From assembly GCF_030539875.1 (NCBI RefSeq), contig NZ_JAUNXI010000002.1, forward strand, positions 54,294 through 118,293: a stretch of DNA of 64,000 nt, read 5' to 3'. The stretch comes from Methanobrevibacter sp. GTDB taxonomy: Archaea > Methanobacteriota > Methanobacteria > Methanobacteriales > Methanobacteriaceae. Within the stretch, counting starts at the first letter, position 1. Each line of letters opens with the position of its first letter. The notes under the pieces are model-generated. The model saw nothing but the letters and a program-made list of their open reading frames with translations. It was not told where the DNA came from and ran no database searches. Both the position numbers and the translations under genes were made by a program. Positions 33,404 to 45,467 of the stretch are shown one piece after another.

Positions 33404-34912
33404 TTATAAATCTGAAACTACATCTTTAAATTTTGTGGCGGCTTCGCCAATAGCAATTACCATTTCACAATCTAAATTTAAAGCTTTCTTTAAACCGTCT
33501 CTTACTTCTTCTTGTGAAGCTCCAAGAGTTCCGGTTTTTTTAAAATTATCAACATGATTTAAAAAGATTCTATCGTTTAATTTAGAATTTGCTTTTAGTT
33601 TCTCAACGGCTATTTTTTGAGATGCTACAGAAGCCGGAACAATGAATTTTGAGAATTTTAAAACACTATTGAATATATCAATATCCCCTTCATAACCAGA
33701 TTCAGATGATACTGTAATAACAGTAGTAAAATCACCGAATAACTTTTTAAATTCCTTTAAAACAGTTTCCACACCTGCAGGATTATGAGCGTAATCAACA
33801 TAAATATCTTTACCATTAACCTTGCCTACTTCTTCCATCCTTCCACTAACACCATCAAAACTAGCAATTGAAGGTAAAATTTTATCATAAGGCAAGTCCA
33901 AGAATTTATGAGCTGCAATAATGACTCCAGTTAAATTGTATACATTGTGAAGTCCATCAATACCCATTTTAACTGTTAATTTTTCATTTGGAGTGTGCAA
34001 ATCAAAAGTTCTATTTTTTAAATCGATATTGGTTGCAATATAATCCACTTGAGGAGTTGTCAGCCCGCATTTGCAGAAATAATAACCACAACCTGAAATT
34101 ATTTCTTTAACTGCAATCTCTTCCCCGCATACGCATTCTTTCATGCCGATGGATTCCGGAAGTTCATCAACACCAAAGGTAATTACTTCTCCTTTAAAAT
34201 CAAGTTCTCTTAAAAGTCCCATTATTGTTGGATCCTGCCCATTTACAATTAACTGACCAAGGCCCAATTCTGAAATAAACTCTCCTTTAACATTAGCATA
34301 ATCCATAAAACTTCCAAGGTCTTTTAAATGGTCCGGAGTGATATTGGTAATTAATCCTGAAGACATTGAAGTATCTTTAACTATTCTTCCAACAGTGCCA
34401 GAAACACCAAATGTTCCGACTTCAAGAATTCCAACATCCCCATCAAGTCGGGATTGTAAAATAGGTATAAACTCCGCATTTCCCTGCATACCATCTAAAT
34501 CATGCTCGCATGGTTTAATTCCATTATCGTAAGCAATTTTTTTAAGCAATGTGGTTGATGTTGTTTTACCGTTAGTGCCTGTTATTCCGAATACTGGTTT
34601 TTCAGATTTAATCATGTCAATAACATCAAACAATTCAACAATTGGCTTGTCTACTTTTTTAAATAAATCATCATCTTTTGACAAACTTGCAGGAGGAATT
34701 ATATAATCCGCTTTTTTGAAAAAGGCCTCAGGAGCTTTTCCATAAAATACTTCAATATCATAACCTTCTAATGATTTGGCAAAACGACAATCCTTTTTAA
34801 ATGACAAATCAGTTCCAATAACATCATATCCTCTTTGTTTAAGGATTCTGGCTATTAAATTTCCGTTTGCACCGCAAACACCAATAACGCCAAAGGTTTT
34901 ATTTTTATTCAT
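33404..34912 (-). CDS. Pseudomurein-type Mur ligase (second of pair)
   Basis: About 502 residues of the ATP-dependent Mur ligase family. An N-terminal Rossmann-like part (GVIGVCGANGNLIARILKQ) precedes the P-loop GITGTNGKTTSTTLL, followed by LITNITPDHLKDLG, and the C-terminal domain with DYAHNPAGVETVLKEF. A four-Cys cluster (ECVCGEE...CGYYFCKCG), unusual for Mur ligases, could bind zinc. Adjacent Mur ligases in Methanobacteriales are implicated in pseudomurein peptide synthesis (pMurC/pMurE type); which step this one does is not decided. Start at MNKNKTFGV, with AAGGAAG upstream; eight bases overlap with the preceding ligase. Confidence 0.9.
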   Translation of the reverse strand: MNKNKTFGVIGVCGANGNLIARILKQRGYDVIGTDLSFKKDCRFAKSLEGYDIEVFYGKAPEAFFKKADYIIPPASLSKDDDLFKKVDKPIVELFDVIDMIKSEKPVFGITGTNGKTTSTTLLKKIAYDNGIKPCEHDLDGMQGNAEFIPILQSRLDGDVGILEVGTFGVSGTVGRIVKDTSMSSGLITNITPDHLKDLGSFMDYANVKGEFISELGLGQLIVNGQDPTIMGLLRELDFKGEVITFGVDELPESIGMKECVCGEEIAVKEIISGCGYYFCKCGLTTPQVDYIATNIDLKNRTFDLHTPNEKLTVKMGIDGLHNVYNLTGVIIAAHKFLDLPYDKILPSIASFDGVSGRMEEVGKVNGKDIYVDYAHNPAGVETVLKEFKKLFGDFTTVITVSSESGYEGDIDIFNSVLKFSKFIVPASVASQKIAVEKLKANSKLNDRIFLNHVDNFKKTGTLGASQEEVRDGLKKALNLDCEMVIAIGEAATKFKDVVSDL

Positions 34913-36290
34913 ATTTTTTACTTCCTTTTTCAAGTCCTTTAATAATTTTATCAACAGTTGTCAGCCTGTCATACGCAATAAGCGGCCCCATATGTAAAAT
35001 GATGTCTCCAGGTTCGGAATATTTAAAAGTCAGTTCGGCAGCCTTTTCTATATTCTCAACAGCCACTTTTTCAATATTAGGGTTTGATACAGCATCTAAA
35101 ATCTTTTGTGCAGCATCCAGTTCAACACATTGTGTAACTTCGTTAAATCCGCTAGCTATAACAACTTTAATATCATAACCGCTGATTAGCTGACCTACCT
35201 CTTCTTTATCCCTTACAGACAATGTATCAAAATGATCAAGGAATAATACGACACTTTCATCTTTAAAGTAATCCAGAGTTATTTTCATTCCATCATATAG
35301 AAATGCGGAATCAAGAATAACTTTCCTGCCGTTATAATCCCCAACATCTTCCATGTGTGCCGGCAATCCTTTAAATTCAGTTAAAGCATCAATTATATCT
35401 TCTTTACCAATGCCATAAGTTAATGCAACAGCAGATGCCGCAACAGAGTTTTCAAAAAAATAGCTCATCATGGAAAATGGTGTTGTAAATTCATTTTCCC
35501 CATATTCAATAGTCAGTGATTTGTCCCCAACGCTACCTTTAAAATCGACATCTTCTCCGAGGGCATAGAATATTGCGTCGCTACGGACTTTTTCAATAAT
35601 ATCTCTGCAAGAGTTATTTGAAATGAAAGTTTCACTCATAGCTTCAAGCACCAATTTACGTTGCTGGTATTTTTCAAGAGATCCCCCAAACTCGGATAAA
35701 TGGTCTTCTGCAATATTAGTTAAAAGACCTATTTTAATATCCAGCCTATCCAAAAGACCAATAGTTCCATGAGGAAGTTCAAAAATGGCTATATCACATT
35801 CTTCGGATTTGCCTTTAACAATACCATCAATAATGGCTTCTGAAACTAAATTGTTTACAAGAGACGAACAGGACCATACTTTATATCCTGCCTGTTTAAA
35901 TAAGCTGGTTGTAATAAATGTTGTTGTGGTTTTTCCCATGGTTCCAGTAATACCAATAATGTCAACTGGAATCAGGTCATTTACTATTTTGGAGAAATCC
36001 TCATTGGTTAGAATCTTTAAGTTGGATTTCTGAATCTTTTGAGCTATCGGAGCGGAATCCGGCAAAGTAGGAGGCATATAAACCGCATCAAAGCCATCTG
36101 TTGAAGGATCTTTATTAGGCATGTCTAAAGTAACTCCTTCTTTTTCCATCTCAATTAAACTTCGTTGAAATTCAATTTTAAATTCAGAAATGTCTTTTAA
36201 ATCTGTTACTACAACATCATGGCCTAAATAATTCAATAATCTTGCAACGGGCCTGCTAGCATTTCCCGCGCCAACAACTAAATAATTCAT
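34905..36290 (-). CDS. Pseudomurein-type Mur ligase (first of pair)
   Basis: 461 residues, Mur ligase family. VVGAGNASRPVARLLNYLG resembles an N-terminal Rossmann segment, the P-loop is GITGTMGKTTTTFI, NIAEDHLSEFGGS is the Asp/His region, and the C-terminal domain holds FLDHFDTLSVRDKEEV and MGPLIAYDRL. The C-terminal domain lacks the H-N-P motif seen in the partner (ILDSAFLYDGM occupies the site), so substrate or activity may differ. GAGG precedes the ATG. With the overlapping partner it likely adds amino acids to the pseudomurein peptide. Confidence 0.88.
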   Translation of the reverse strand: MNYLVVGAGNASRPVARLLNYLGHDVVVTDLKDISEFKIEFQRSLIEMEKEGVTLDMPNKDPSTDGFDAVYMPPTLPDSAPIAQKIQKSNLKILTNEDFSKIVNDLIPVDIIGITGTMGKTTTTFITTSLFKQAGYKVWSCSSLVNNLVSEAIIDGIVKGKSEECDIAIFELPHGTIGLLDRLDIKIGLLTNIAEDHLSEFGGSLEKYQQRKLVLEAMSETFISNNSCRDIIEKVRSDAIFYALGEDVDFKGSVGDKSLTIEYGENEFTTPFSMMSYFFENSVAASAVALTYGIGKEDIIDALTEFKGLPAHMEDVGDYNGRKVILDSAFLYDGMKITLDYFKDESVVLFLDHFDTLSVRDKEEVGQLISGYDIKVVIASGFNEVTQCVELDAAQKILDAVSNPNIEKVAVENIEKAAELTFKYSEPGDIILHMGPLIAYDRLTTVDKIIKGLEKGSKKYE

Positions 36291-36388
36291 AAAAAGTCTT
36301 CCTCACAATTTTTATTAGTTTAATATTTGAAGTTTATTAAATTTAAACATTTAATAAATATTTTTAAAAAAAAGAATTTTAGGAAATT

Positions 36389-37576
36389 TTATTCGAAATG
36401 AATTAAATTTTCCACATCATTATAAACAACATCAAGTCCGCACATTGATGGAACATAGTTTGCCGCTTTTGCTGAATTTACACCGATTACTTCAAAGCCC
36501 ATTTCCTCAATAGGAGCAACAACCATACAAGTGTCGCATACAATGTTTCCACCAGAATTTTCAATAATCCCGGTATAACCCATTCTGTCAGCTGTTGCTT
36601 TTACGCTAACTGATGTGCAAATCCATAATTTATTTTTAATGGTTTTTCCTTTGACGATGTTAGCCACCTGTTTAATTTCATCAAGTGATGCATGAGGACA
36701 ACCCAAACAAATCAAATCAGGTTCCTTATCAGTAGTTGATAACTTTTGACGAGTTTCATTAATCTCTTTTTGAGAAATCGGCATTATATCTTCAACATCA
36801 TCTTTACCTGAAACATTATATTCAGGAGTTACATTTTCCACATGGTAAAGTGCAACTGAACCTGAAGATGCAAGTGCCGCACCTAAAGTTTTTAAATCAT
36901 TATTGTCAGGAGTATTCTGTAATTTAAAGTACGGAACGCCTCCACCAACAAACTTACCAATAATGTAACCTAACGCCCCGAAATCAGCTCCGCTGAGTTT
37001 GCAATTAACATCGACAATTAAATTAGCTTTTCTATTTTTATCTAAGTGGAAACCATATAATGGAGTTTTGCCAACAATGGCTGCTGCCAATGCTGCAGGA
37101 CCACCTTCACGATTAGTTCTAGCGCCGATGACAGAATTAACAAATGCCACAGCAGATGATTCAGACCAGGAAACATGGTCTCTAAATCTTGGAACGTTAC
37201 CTACCAAATAAGGAGTACAGGTACATGTCTTATAAATTCCAAGATTTGCATAAGCATCTACGATTTTATTTTGCTTAACAGCAAATTCTTCCGGAAAACC
37301 TAACTCTTTCCAATTATCTAAATCAGTACCCGGAGGGTTTAAAGAAGCGTTAATAGTGGCTTTTCCTGAACCATCACGAGCCAAATCTTCAAGATATTCT
37401 AAACCGGCATCTCCAATAGTTTTATATGAGACGCCAGATACCTGTGCAGAAGTTATGTCAACCAATTTTGAAGCGCCATAAATATCTCCCAAAGCAACTA
37501 AGATATCCATGCTTTTTCTAATAGTTTCTCCAAACTCCCCATCACACATCTGTTCTTCTTTTTTTGTTAAAAACAT
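36389..37576 (-). CDS. Phosphomevalonate dehydratase large subunit (aconitase X type)
   Basis: Aconitase X family, large subunit. In archaea this family forms, with a small subunit, the iron-sulfur enzyme that dehydrates phosphomevalonate in the modified mevalonate pathway to archaeal lipids. Candidate cluster Cys are in [24 protein letters not shown] and [14 protein letters not shown]. Other markers are [20 protein letters not shown] and [19 protein letters not shown]. The small subunit gene is not in this window. Start taken at [10 protein letters not shown] (37576); an ATG three codons earlier overlaps the stop of the DHH gene. About 395 residues is normal. Confidence 0.9.
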   Translation of the reverse strand: MFLTKKEEQMCDGEFGETIRKSMDILVALGDIYGASKLVDITSAQVSGVSYKTIGDAGLEYLEDLARDGSGKATINASLNPPGTDLDNWKELGFPEEFAVKQNKIVDAYANLGIYKTCTCTPYLVGNVPRFRDHVSWSESSAVAFVNSVIGARTNREGGPAALAAAIVGKTPLYGFHLDKNRKANLIVDVNCKLSGADFGALGYIIGKFVGGGVPYFKLQNTPDNNDLKTLGAALASSGSVALYHVENVTPEYNVSGKDDVEDIMPISQKEINETRQKLSTTDKEPDLICLGCPHASLDEIKQVANIVKGKTIKNKLWICTSVSVKATADRMGYTGIIENSGGNIVCDTCMVVAPIEEMGFEVIGVNSAKAANYVPSMCGLDVVYNDVENLIHFE

Positions 37577-37577
37577 A

Positions 37578-38912
37578 TTAATCATTAGTTAATTGATATT
37601 CAACCATTTCATCAACTAAGTGCAGGAAATTGTCTTTATCCTTATAAGGAATCATAGCACCTGCAGCGATATCATGACCCCCGCCAGAGCCCCCGAAGTT
37701 ATTTGAAGAGTCCTGCAATGCCTTACCTAAATCAACTCCTCTTTCAACCATTTCACGAGTGGTTCTGCCTGAGATTTTAATATCATTATGAAGTCTTGAA
37801 AGGCCTATGACCGGTTTTGAATCATCCAATAGTTCAACTGACAAACCAATACTTGCAATAGTGCCCATTACAGATTTTAATACCTTATCTTCAGAGTATA
37901 AAAATTGAATGCTGTTGAGTTGTTCTGCACCTTGCTTTTTAACCCATTCCAAACCTTTAACAATCTGGTCACGATATTGGCGTTGCAGTTTTACAGCAGT
38001 ATCAAGAGCCTGATTACGTTCACCAAGTGCAATGCTTAAACCTAAACCCTGTTTTTTATTTTTGCCGCAAGCATCGAGAATATAGGAATACTCTTCAAGA
38101 TCACGCAATAGAGGCACTTCCTTTGGAATTGTATAACAGTCCCCCAATATATTAGGATTGATGGATACAAGAGCATCTTTTAATAGATCCTTTTCTTCAT
38201 CTTCCATATCGGTGAACTTGATTCCGTAAGATAAGTTCATGCGTTCTAAAAATTCCCGAGCTCCTTCCAAATCCCCGCTGATTTTAGGAAGAGGCGGTGA
38301 AAAAGTGTAGGTTAAAGATTTGAAAATCGGTTCAGATGCTTTAGAAACTATTTTTAATCCTTCATGAATTTCCATAGTTCCGCTTTCAAGAGCATCATCA
38401 ACAATAAGCTTATTTACACCACTGAATTCACCATGATATTGCATATCACCAAATGCACCGATTAAAGCAAAATATGCCAAATGTTTTTTATCAAGATCGC
38501 GAACAGCCAAATAACTTGAGCCTGCTCCGCATAAATCCTTACTGCCATCAATTCCAAACAGATGAGGGTTTATATGAACAACATTACTTTCTGCTTCGGT
38601 ATCATTAATTTGATGGTGGTCTGCAACAATAACATCATGTTTAAATGAATTAAATTCCTTAATAAACTGACTTCCCATGTCTGAAAATATGAATAGATCA
38701 TATTTTTCATGCCTTAGCTGATTTACAATATCCTGCTTAAGACGCGGAATAATTGTAGTGTGGAACTGAACATCCTCTTCAGCTAAAGCATTGGCTATGA
38801 CTGCTGCTGAGGATATTCCATCAGCATCGTTATGAGAAATAATTCTGATAACATCGTTTTTTTCGATATGCTCCTTAAGCATATCACTAGCTTCACTAGC
38901 TCTATTTAACAA
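37578..38912 (-). CDS. DHH-family RecJ-like nuclease (GAN-type)
   Basis: DHH phosphoesterase of the archaeal RecJ-like group, proposed as single-stranded DNA exonucleases associated with the GINS replication complex. The DHH signature is [11 protein letters not shown] with upstream [14 protein letters not shown] and FSDMGSQF; the DHHA1 domain ends with [17 protein letters not shown]. The longest frame would overlap the S15 gene by 65 bases; a TTG at 38912 ([10 protein letters not shown]) overlaps by 11 and ATG 38882 (MLKEHIEK) lies clear of it. I prefer the TTG because family N-termini resemble LNKASEAS, but the start is uncertain. Confidence 0.88.
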   Translation of the reverse strand: MLNRASEASDMLKEHIEKNDVIRIISHNDADGISSAAVIANALAEEDVQFHTTIIPRLKQDIVNQLRHEKYDLFIFSDMGSQFIKEFNSFKHDVIVADHHQINDTEAESNVVHINPHLFGIDGSKDLCGAGSSYLAVRDLDKKHLAYFALIGAFGDMQYHGEFSGVNKLIVDDALESGTMEIHEGLKIVSKASEPIFKSLTYTFSPPLPKISGDLEGAREFLERMNLSYGIKFTDMEDEEKDLLKDALVSINPNILGDCYTIPKEVPLLRDLEEYSYILDACGKNKKQGLGLSIALGERNQALDTAVKLQRQYRDQIVKGLEWVKKQGAEQLNSIQFLYSEDKVLKSVMGTIASIGLSVELLDDSKPVIGLSRLHNDIKISGRTTREMVERGVDLGKALQDSSNNFGGSGGGHDIAAGAMIPYKDKDNFLHLVDEMVEYQLTND

Positions 38913-39300
38913 GGAGTGCTGCTTCTTTTGGATTATATCTCCATCCTTCAGGTAATACACCATCATTTACATAGTAAGAAGCCAATCTTCTGATTCTGGA
39001 TTCAATGATAGTTAAACCTCTTTTAGAGTGTAAATCTTTAGGATTTTCTTCTAAATGGTCTCTAATGTTAACTGCTCTTTTAATTAAATTTAATAAATCT
39101 TCAGGGTATTCTCCACCTTGACCGTTTCTTTTTAAGATTTGAGTGATTCTCTCACCAGTTACATCTTTTACAGAAGGAATTCCGTATTGGTCTCTTAATA
39201 CAATACCTATTTCAGAAGTACTTTTACCTTCTTTGTTAAATTTTAAAATCATCTCTTCAATTTCTTCATCACTATAAGTTACCCATTCTGGTCTTGCCAT
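38902..39300 (-). CDS. rps15: 30S ribosomal protein S15
   Basis: 132 residues, archaeal/eukaryotic uS15 (S13e-like) with its N-terminal extension. Diagnostic stretches are [33 protein letters not shown] and a C-terminal [21 protein letters not shown]. Start at MARPEW with AGAGGT seven bases upstream; an ATG 12 codons earlier would code for residues not seen in S15. It overlaps the downstream DHH gene, an archaeal linkage that couples a ribosomal protein with a replication protein. Confidence 0.96.
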   Translation of the reverse strand: MARPEWVTYSDEEIEEMILKFNKEGKSTSEIGIVLRDQYGIPSVKDVTGERITQILKRNGQGGEYPEDLLNLIKRAVNIRDHLEENPKDLHSKRGLTIIESRIRRLASYYVNDGVLPEGWRYNPKEAALLVK

Positions 39301-39372
39301 AATATAACCTCTTATTATTTTTTTAGATAAGCCCAATAAATATAAAATATTAAAATTTTTAGAAAATCAAAG

Positions 39373-39924
39373 CTATTCTTTACTGGAATACCATTTAATA
39401 AATTTTTCTAAAGAATTTTTTCTATGTGAAAATTGGTTTTTTTCATCAGTTGTAAGTTCTCCAAATGTCTTATCCAGACTAGGAACGTAAAAAATCGGAT
39501 CAAAAGCGAATCCCAAATTTCCTTTTTCTTCAACTGCGATTTCACCTGACACCTTGCCTAAAAAGATCTTGGGCTCAGAATTGGGGGCACAGTACCCAAT
39601 AACTGACCTGAATTCGGCATAACGGTCATCAGCATCTGATAATAACTTTAAAATTCCCTGATTACCTATTGTATCCTGAACATAGTGCGAATAAGTTCCG
39701 GGAAAATCATTTAAAGCTTTAATGAATAAACCAGCATCTTCAACAATCACAGGTTTGTCAAGTTTACGACAAGCATATTTTGCGCCTGATATAGCCACTT
39801 CCTCAAGAGTTCCCTGAGGCTCTTCATAGCCTAAATCAATATGCTCCAAGTTAATGTCATAATCTTTGAAAATATTCTCTGCTTCTTTAACTTTATGTTC
39901 GTTACCAGTTATAAATGTTATCAT
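39373..39924 (-). CDS. rdgB: XTP/dITP diphosphatase (RdgB/HAM1)
   Basis: 183-residue housekeeping enzyme that hydrolyses non-canonical purine nucleoside triphosphates. Motifs are [54 protein letters not shown] and [29 protein letters not shown] about 28 bases before the ATG with no ribosome-binding site between suggests a leaderless mRNA. It lies between S15 and Kae1-Bud32. Confidence 0.95.
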   Translation of the reverse strand: MITFITGNEHKVKEAENIFKDYDINLEHIDLGYEEPQGTLEEVAISGAKYACRKLDKPVIVEDAGLFIKALNDFPGTYSHYVQDTIGNQGILKLLSDADDRYAEFRSVIGYCAPNSEPKIFLGKVSGEIAVEEKGNLGFAFDPIFYVPSLDKTFGELTTDEKNQFSHRKNSLEKFIKWYSSKE

Positions 39925-39967
39925 ATTCTTAAATATGATTTCATTTTTTTATATAGTTAATCCAAAA

Positions 39968-41581
<1,614 letters not shown>

Positions 41582-41649
41582 TTAATTACTATATTACTTT
41601 TAATAAATATAAAAATATTTTTTAAATCTAAAAAACATAAGTTGATTAT

Positions 41650-42153
41650 ATGGGATTTTATAACAATAATACTCCGGAAGAAAAAAGAGTTAAAAAATTA
41701 ACAGGAGATATTAACATCAGCGATATGTTCAAAAATGAATGTGAAACTCGTGGAATTCCAATTTATAATGCTTACAATATTCAAAAACGATTACTTCACG
41801 AGGTAGAACAGGAACAGCTCCATGGTGTTAAAGAAGTAGATGACAGATTAATGGAGTTGCTTGATGAGAGAGGAAAAAACAAGGTAACACACAGATATGT
41901 GGATTTTATTTCCAATGAAGACAGTGCATCAAAAGGAGTTATACCTCCAAAGCCAGATGAAAAAACTTCACTCCCTCCAAAAGAACAGATTAAAATACCT
42001 CCGAGAGCAAGAGACGGAAAGCAATTCCTCAATGATGATGAATTGCCGGAAAGAGAAATGTTAAAGAAAATCATGCTCCAAAATAAAAAAATTATTAATC
42101 AGAATAAAATTATTATAGAACAGTTGAAAAAATTAGGTGAAAAAGATGATTGA
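41650..42153 (+). CDS. Conserved hypothetical protein upstream of cobT
   Basis: 167 residues, acidic N-terminal half, a proline-rich and probably disordered linker (IPPKPDEKTSLPPKEQ) and a basic C-terminal helix with coiled-coil character (MLKKIMLQNKKIINQNKIII). No signal peptide or membrane helix. I do not recognise the family. GTTGAT stands three bases before the ATG and the gene's end overlaps the cobT start by eight bases, so its translation is probably coupled to cobT. Confidence 0.7.
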   Translation: MGFYNNNTPEEKRVKKLTGDINISDMFKNECETRGIPIYNAYNIQKRLLHEVEQEQLHGVKEVDDRLMELLDERGKNKVTHRYVDFISNEDSASKGVIPPKPDEKTSLPPKEQIKIPPRARDGKQFLNDDELPEREMLKKIMLQNKKIINQNKIIIEQLKKLGEKDD

Positions 42154-43207
42154 TGGAATAGAAACATACGGATCAACTGATTTAATGGAAAAATTACAGA
42201 AATCCGAAGATAGTGTATTTTTACTTACAATTGGAACAACCGAAACTTCAAAAATCCAGGATATTTCAGGAGCAGGAGCAACACCTGATTTAACCGTGTT
42301 TACACCTGCTGCAGATGCTGAATTTATGGTTTTGGGAGAAGTCCACTGTACTCAAACAGTTGCAGAAACTGTTGTTGACGGTGCAGCAGCACCAACCCCT
42401 GCAAGGCTTACAAAAGCAGCACTCCAACTTACAAACATCCCCTTCATTGTTGTTGACGCAGGTTCCAAAGTTAAACCTGATGTGGAATATTATAAGCTTG
42501 GAAATGAATACGGAAGAGACATAAGAACCGGAAAAGGAGTTTTAAATCCACTTGAGATTCTTGAAAACGGAAAAGACTTAGGTGCGGAATTATCAAGAAG
42601 GCATGAAATTATCATTATAGGAGAAAGCATAGCTGCAGGAACCACAACCGCACTGGGAGTCCTGAAAGCCTTAGGTTATGAAGCCAATGAAAAAGTTAGC
42701 GGAAGCATGCCTCATAACCCTCATGACTTAAAATCAAAAGTTGTTGATGAAGGACTGGAAAATGCAGGAATAGAACCTGGCAAAGCCGATGCAATTCAGG
42801 CCATTGGCGCTGTAGGAGACCCCACCATTGTAGCAATAGCAGGAATGGTATTAGGTTCTGACGTTCCAGTTATTTTAGCAGGAGGAACTCAAATGGCAGC
42901 TACCTGTGCTGCAATAAAATCAATTCAGCCTAACTTTGATTTTTCAAGAATCAATTTAGCTACTACCATATACGTTGCAGCAGACGAAACAGCAGACTTG
43001 TTCGGCATTCTAGAGCAGATTGATGACAACATTACCGTAAATGTGGTGAACCCTCACTTCGAAGAATCATCACACGAGGGATTGAAAAATTATTTAACAG
43101 GATTCGTTAAAGAAGGAGTCGGTGCAGGAGGAATGATGTTTGCAGCCCTTGCTTTGGGAAATTCTGTTGAAAAATTAAGAGAAAAAATAGAAAAAGTATG
43201 TAAATAG
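42146..43207 (+). CDS. cobT: Archaeal CobT-type nicotinate-nucleotide phosphoribosyltransferase
   Basis: Nicotinate mononucleotide-dependent phosphoribosyltransferase family (archaeal group, 353 residues), which activates the lower-ligand base for cobamide assembly. Diagnostic segments are LLTIGTTETSKIQDISGAGA, GRDIRTGKGVLNP, IIIGESIAAGTTTALGVL, SGSMPHNPHD and VILAGGTQMAATCAAIK. The start is ATG 42146 with AGGTGA five bases before it; a GTG three codons upstream lies within that motif. With cbiE at 11 kb it belongs to cobamide synthesis. Confidence 0.93.
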   Translation: MIDGIETYGSTDLMEKLQKSEDSVFLLTIGTTETSKIQDISGAGATPDLTVFTPAADAEFMVLGEVHCTQTVAETVVDGAAAPTPARLTKAALQLTNIPFIVVDAGSKVKPDVEYYKLGNEYGRDIRTGKGVLNPLEILENGKDLGAELSRRHEIIIIGESIAAGTTTALGVLKALGYEANEKVSGSMPHNPHDLKSKVVDEGLENAGIEPGKADAIQAIGAVGDPTIVAIAGMVLGSDVPVILAGGTQMAATCAAIKSIQPNFDFSRINLATTIYVAADETADLFGILEQIDDNITVNVVNPHFEESSHEGLKNYLTGFVKEGVGAGGMMFAALALGNSVEKLREKIEKVCK

Positions 43208-43232
43208 AGATTGTTAATCTCTATATTTTTTT
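43204..43232. terminator. Hairpin terminator between cobT and uppP
   Basis: ATAGAGATT (43204-43212), loop GTT, AATCTCTAT (43216-43224), a perfect nine-base-pair stem overlapping the cobT stop codon and followed by ATTTTTTT. It also lies just after the end of the convergent uppP. Confidence 0.7.
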
Positions 43233-43236
43233 AATT

Positions 43237-44070
43237 TTAAAATATATGAGTTATAGAACCCATAAATACAATTATACCCATTACCCAACAATAATAGGCA
43301 AAAATATCAAGGCTTCTGTTTTTAATTAAATCCAACATCCATTTAATAGCCAGATAACCTGCAATTACTGAAGCTATAAATCCTATAAATATAGGTAAAA
43401 AATTAACATCAATTGCAGACCCAATATCTTTTAACTGGAAAACAAAAGCACCCAATATTGCAGGAATAGACAATATAAAACTGAATTTAGCTGCAAATTC
43501 TTTTTCAAGACCAATAGTCAGACCGGCAGCAATTGTAGTTCCGGAACGTGAAAGACCAGGCAATATTGCACATGCCTGACCCAATCCCATTACCAATGCT
43601 TCTTTTTTGGAGAGATTATTCATATCAATTTTTCCGCTATTCATCCTCTGAGATAAATAAAGAATAGTACCTGTGACAAACAGGAAAAATGCGGGAACAT
43701 AAAGCGCTCCTGCAAATAATGCTTCTACAGCATCATCAAATAACACTCCGACAATTCCTACAGGAATAGTGGCCAGAATAACATACCATGCAAGTCTTTT
43801 ATAAGGGTCTTCGCGAAAACCTTTCATAAATCTGCCTTGCAACAAATCACCAATGCTTAACCACCAGGATTTAATCATTTTTGCTATATCCCAACGGAAA
43901 AACCATAAAACCGCAATTAATGTTCCCAAATGAAGTAAAACATCAAAGGCAAGAGAGCTTTCAACACCCAGCACATTATGAGCAAAAATCAAATGTGCTG
44001 AACTGCTGACCGGTAAAAATTCCGTCAGCCCCTGAACAATACCTATAATGATTGCCTGCAGTATATCCAC
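43237..44070 (-). CDS. uppP: Undecaprenyl-diphosphatase-family protein UppP (BacA)
   Basis: 277-residue polytopic membrane phosphatase that recycles polyprenyl diphosphate carriers used for cell wall and glycan synthesis. The paired signature motifs are QGLTEFLPVSSSAHL near the N-terminus and PGLSRSGTTIAAGL in the second half; about seven hydrophobic helices are visible. Start is GTG 44070 (DILQAIII), because GGTGAG lies four bases upstream; the upstream GTG codons belong to that motif. Follows ilvE on the same strand by twelve bases. Confidence 0.93.
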   Translation of the reverse strand: MDILQAIIIGIVQGLTEFLPVSSSAHLIFAHNVLGVESSLAFDVLLHLGTLIAVLWFFRWDIAKMIKSWWLSIGDLLQGRFMKGFREDPYKRLAWYVILATIPVGIVGVLFDDAVEALFAGALYVPAFFLFVTGTILYLSQRMNSGKIDMNNLSKKEALVMGLGQACAILPGLSRSGTTIAAGLTIGLEKEFAAKFSFILSIPAILGAFVFQLKDIGSAIDVNFLPIFIGFIASVIAGYLAIKWMLDLIKNRSLDIFAYYCWVMGIIVFMGSITHIF

Positions 44071-44082
44071 TGTACTCACCAC

Positions 44083-45006
44083 TTAAATATATGATAACCA
44101 ACCGTATTTATCTTCAGCTTTAGCTTCTACAACATCAAAGAAAGCTTTTTGTAATTTTTCAGAAATCGGCCCCCTCTTGCCGCTGCCAACGATTCTGTGG
44201 TCAATTGAACGGATTGGAGTTACTTCAGCCGCAGTTCCGGTGAAAAATACTTCATCAGCAAAATACAATCTTTCTCTTGAAATGACATCTTCAATGACTT
44301 CATAACCTAAGTCACGTGCAATAGTCATAAGGGAATCTCTTGTAATACCTTTGAGGTTAGATGATGACATGGCAGGAGTATATAATTTTTCACCTTCAAT
44401 CAAGAAGATATTCTCTCCGCTGCCCTCAGATACATGACCCTGATAGTCAAGCATGATTGCCTCATCATATCCGTTGTCAATAGCTTCAAGTTTTGCCAAT
44501 TGAGAGTTCATATAGTTTGCCCCACATTTAGCAAGTGTCGGTAAAGTGTCAGGTGCAGGTTTTCTCCATGAGGATATTCCAATATCCACTCCGTTTGCCA
44601 TTCCTTCTTCACCTAAGTATGATCCCCATTCCCAAGCGGCAATAACCACATTAACTGGGCATCCTGAAGGGTCCACACCTAACTGTCCGTACCCCCTAAA
44701 TACAATAGGGCGGATGTAGCATCCTTGCAAATCATTTACACGAACAGTTTCCAGAATCGCCTCTTCAATTTCCTCTTTTGTAAATGGAATATCGATTTTA
44801 TAAACTTTTGCAGAATCAAATAAACGTTGAACGTGTTCTTTTAATCTGAATACTGCAACGCCGTTATCATTTTTATATGCGCGAATTCCTTCAAAAACAC
44901 TTGTACCATAATGGACCACATGAGAAAGAACATGAATTTTTGCATCTTTCCAATCAACCATGTTGCCATCTATCCAAATTTTACTAGCAGTATCATCCCA
45001 TGCCAT
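44083..45006 (-). CDS. ilvE: Branched-chain amino acid aminotransferase
   Basis: 307-residue fold-type IV PLP enzyme that forms Val, Leu and Ile from their keto acids. Motifs: [31 protein letters not shown] containing the catalytic Lys in the family position, [18 protein letters not shown] and [17 protein letters not shown] with a three-base spacer precedes the ATG. Linked with uppP on the same transcript unit. Confidence 0.95.
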   Translation of the reverse strand: MAWDDTASKIWIDGNMVDWKDAKIHVLSHVVHYGTSVFEGIRAYKNDNGVAVFRLKEHVQRLFDSAKVYKIDIPFTKEEIEEAILETVRVNDLQGCYIRPIVFRGYGQLGVDPSGCPVNVVIAAWEWGSYLGEEGMANGVDIGISSWRKPAPDTLPTLAKCGANYMNSQLAKLEAIDNGYDEAIMLDYQGHVSEGSGENIFLIEGEKLYTPAMSSSNLKGITRDSLMTIARDLGYEVIEDVISRERLYFADEVFFTGTAAEVTPIRSIDHRIVGSGKRGPISEKLQKAFFDVVEAKAEDKYGWLSYI

Positions 45007-45091
45007 TTTATCACTTCATTATTTTATATGTAAATAGATATGTTTTTATTATATATTAAAATTTCTTTGTTTGAATTTAAAAAACAGTAAA

Positions 45092-45100
45092 CTATATATA
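45092..45100 (+). promoter_or_regulatory. TATA box of tRNA-Val
   Basis: CTATATATA lies about 27-35 bases before the mature tRNA 5' end, the normal archaeal offset. Confidence 0.5.
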
Positions 45101-45126
45101 ATAGTAAATTCATAATAATATTTGTT

Positions 45127-45198
45127 GGTTCCGTGGTCTAGTGGTATGATACCTCCCTTACAAGGAGGGGATCACGAGTTCGAATCTCGTCGGAACCA
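45127..45198 (+). tRNA. tRNA-Val (anticodon TAC)
   Basis: Complete cloverleaf of 72 bases: acceptor GGTTCCG/CGGAACC with discriminator A, a D arm with GTGGTATG..., anticodon stem CCTCC/GGAGG with the loop CTTACAA (TAC at 34-36), and T arm ACGAG-TTCGAAT-CTCGT. The CCA end is not encoded. Confidence 0.96.
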
Positions 45199-45415
45199 CT
45201 ACTTCTAATTTTATAAAATTCATTACTTTCAGTCTGCTTTTTCTCGTTTTAGAAAGGTTACATTTTAACCTGAAATTTTATTGTGCAACATTATTATTGT
45301 TTAAAAAAAATAAAATATTTTAGATAATAATATAGATTTTTATCATTTAAATTGAACAATGAACGATATTTTAAAAAATAACCAATATAATGATTAAAAA
45401 CAACAAATAATAAAA

Positions 45416-45460
45416 TTTAAATAGTTTTTGAACTAAATTTAGTAATATCAAAAAAGGAGA
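45416..45460 (+). promoter_or_regulatory. mtd promoter and ribosome-binding site
   Basis: TTTAAATA at 45416-45423 is the likely TATA box, putting the start near 45446, and AAAGGAGA at 45453-45460 is a strong Shine-Dalgarno motif seven bases before the ATG. This fits strong expression of a central methanogenesis enzyme. Confidence 0.55.
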
Positions 45461-45467
45461 CTATATT

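Noticed and set aside
36333..36358. Inverted repeat TTTATTAAAT/ATTTAATAAA between aconitase X and the Mur ligase gene
   Set aside because: Consists only of A and T and has no T-tract on the transcribed (minus) strand, so it is likely compositional.
42137..42145. GTG start of cobT three codons upstream
   Set aside because: That GTG is part of the AGGTGA ribosome-binding motif that serves ATG 42146.
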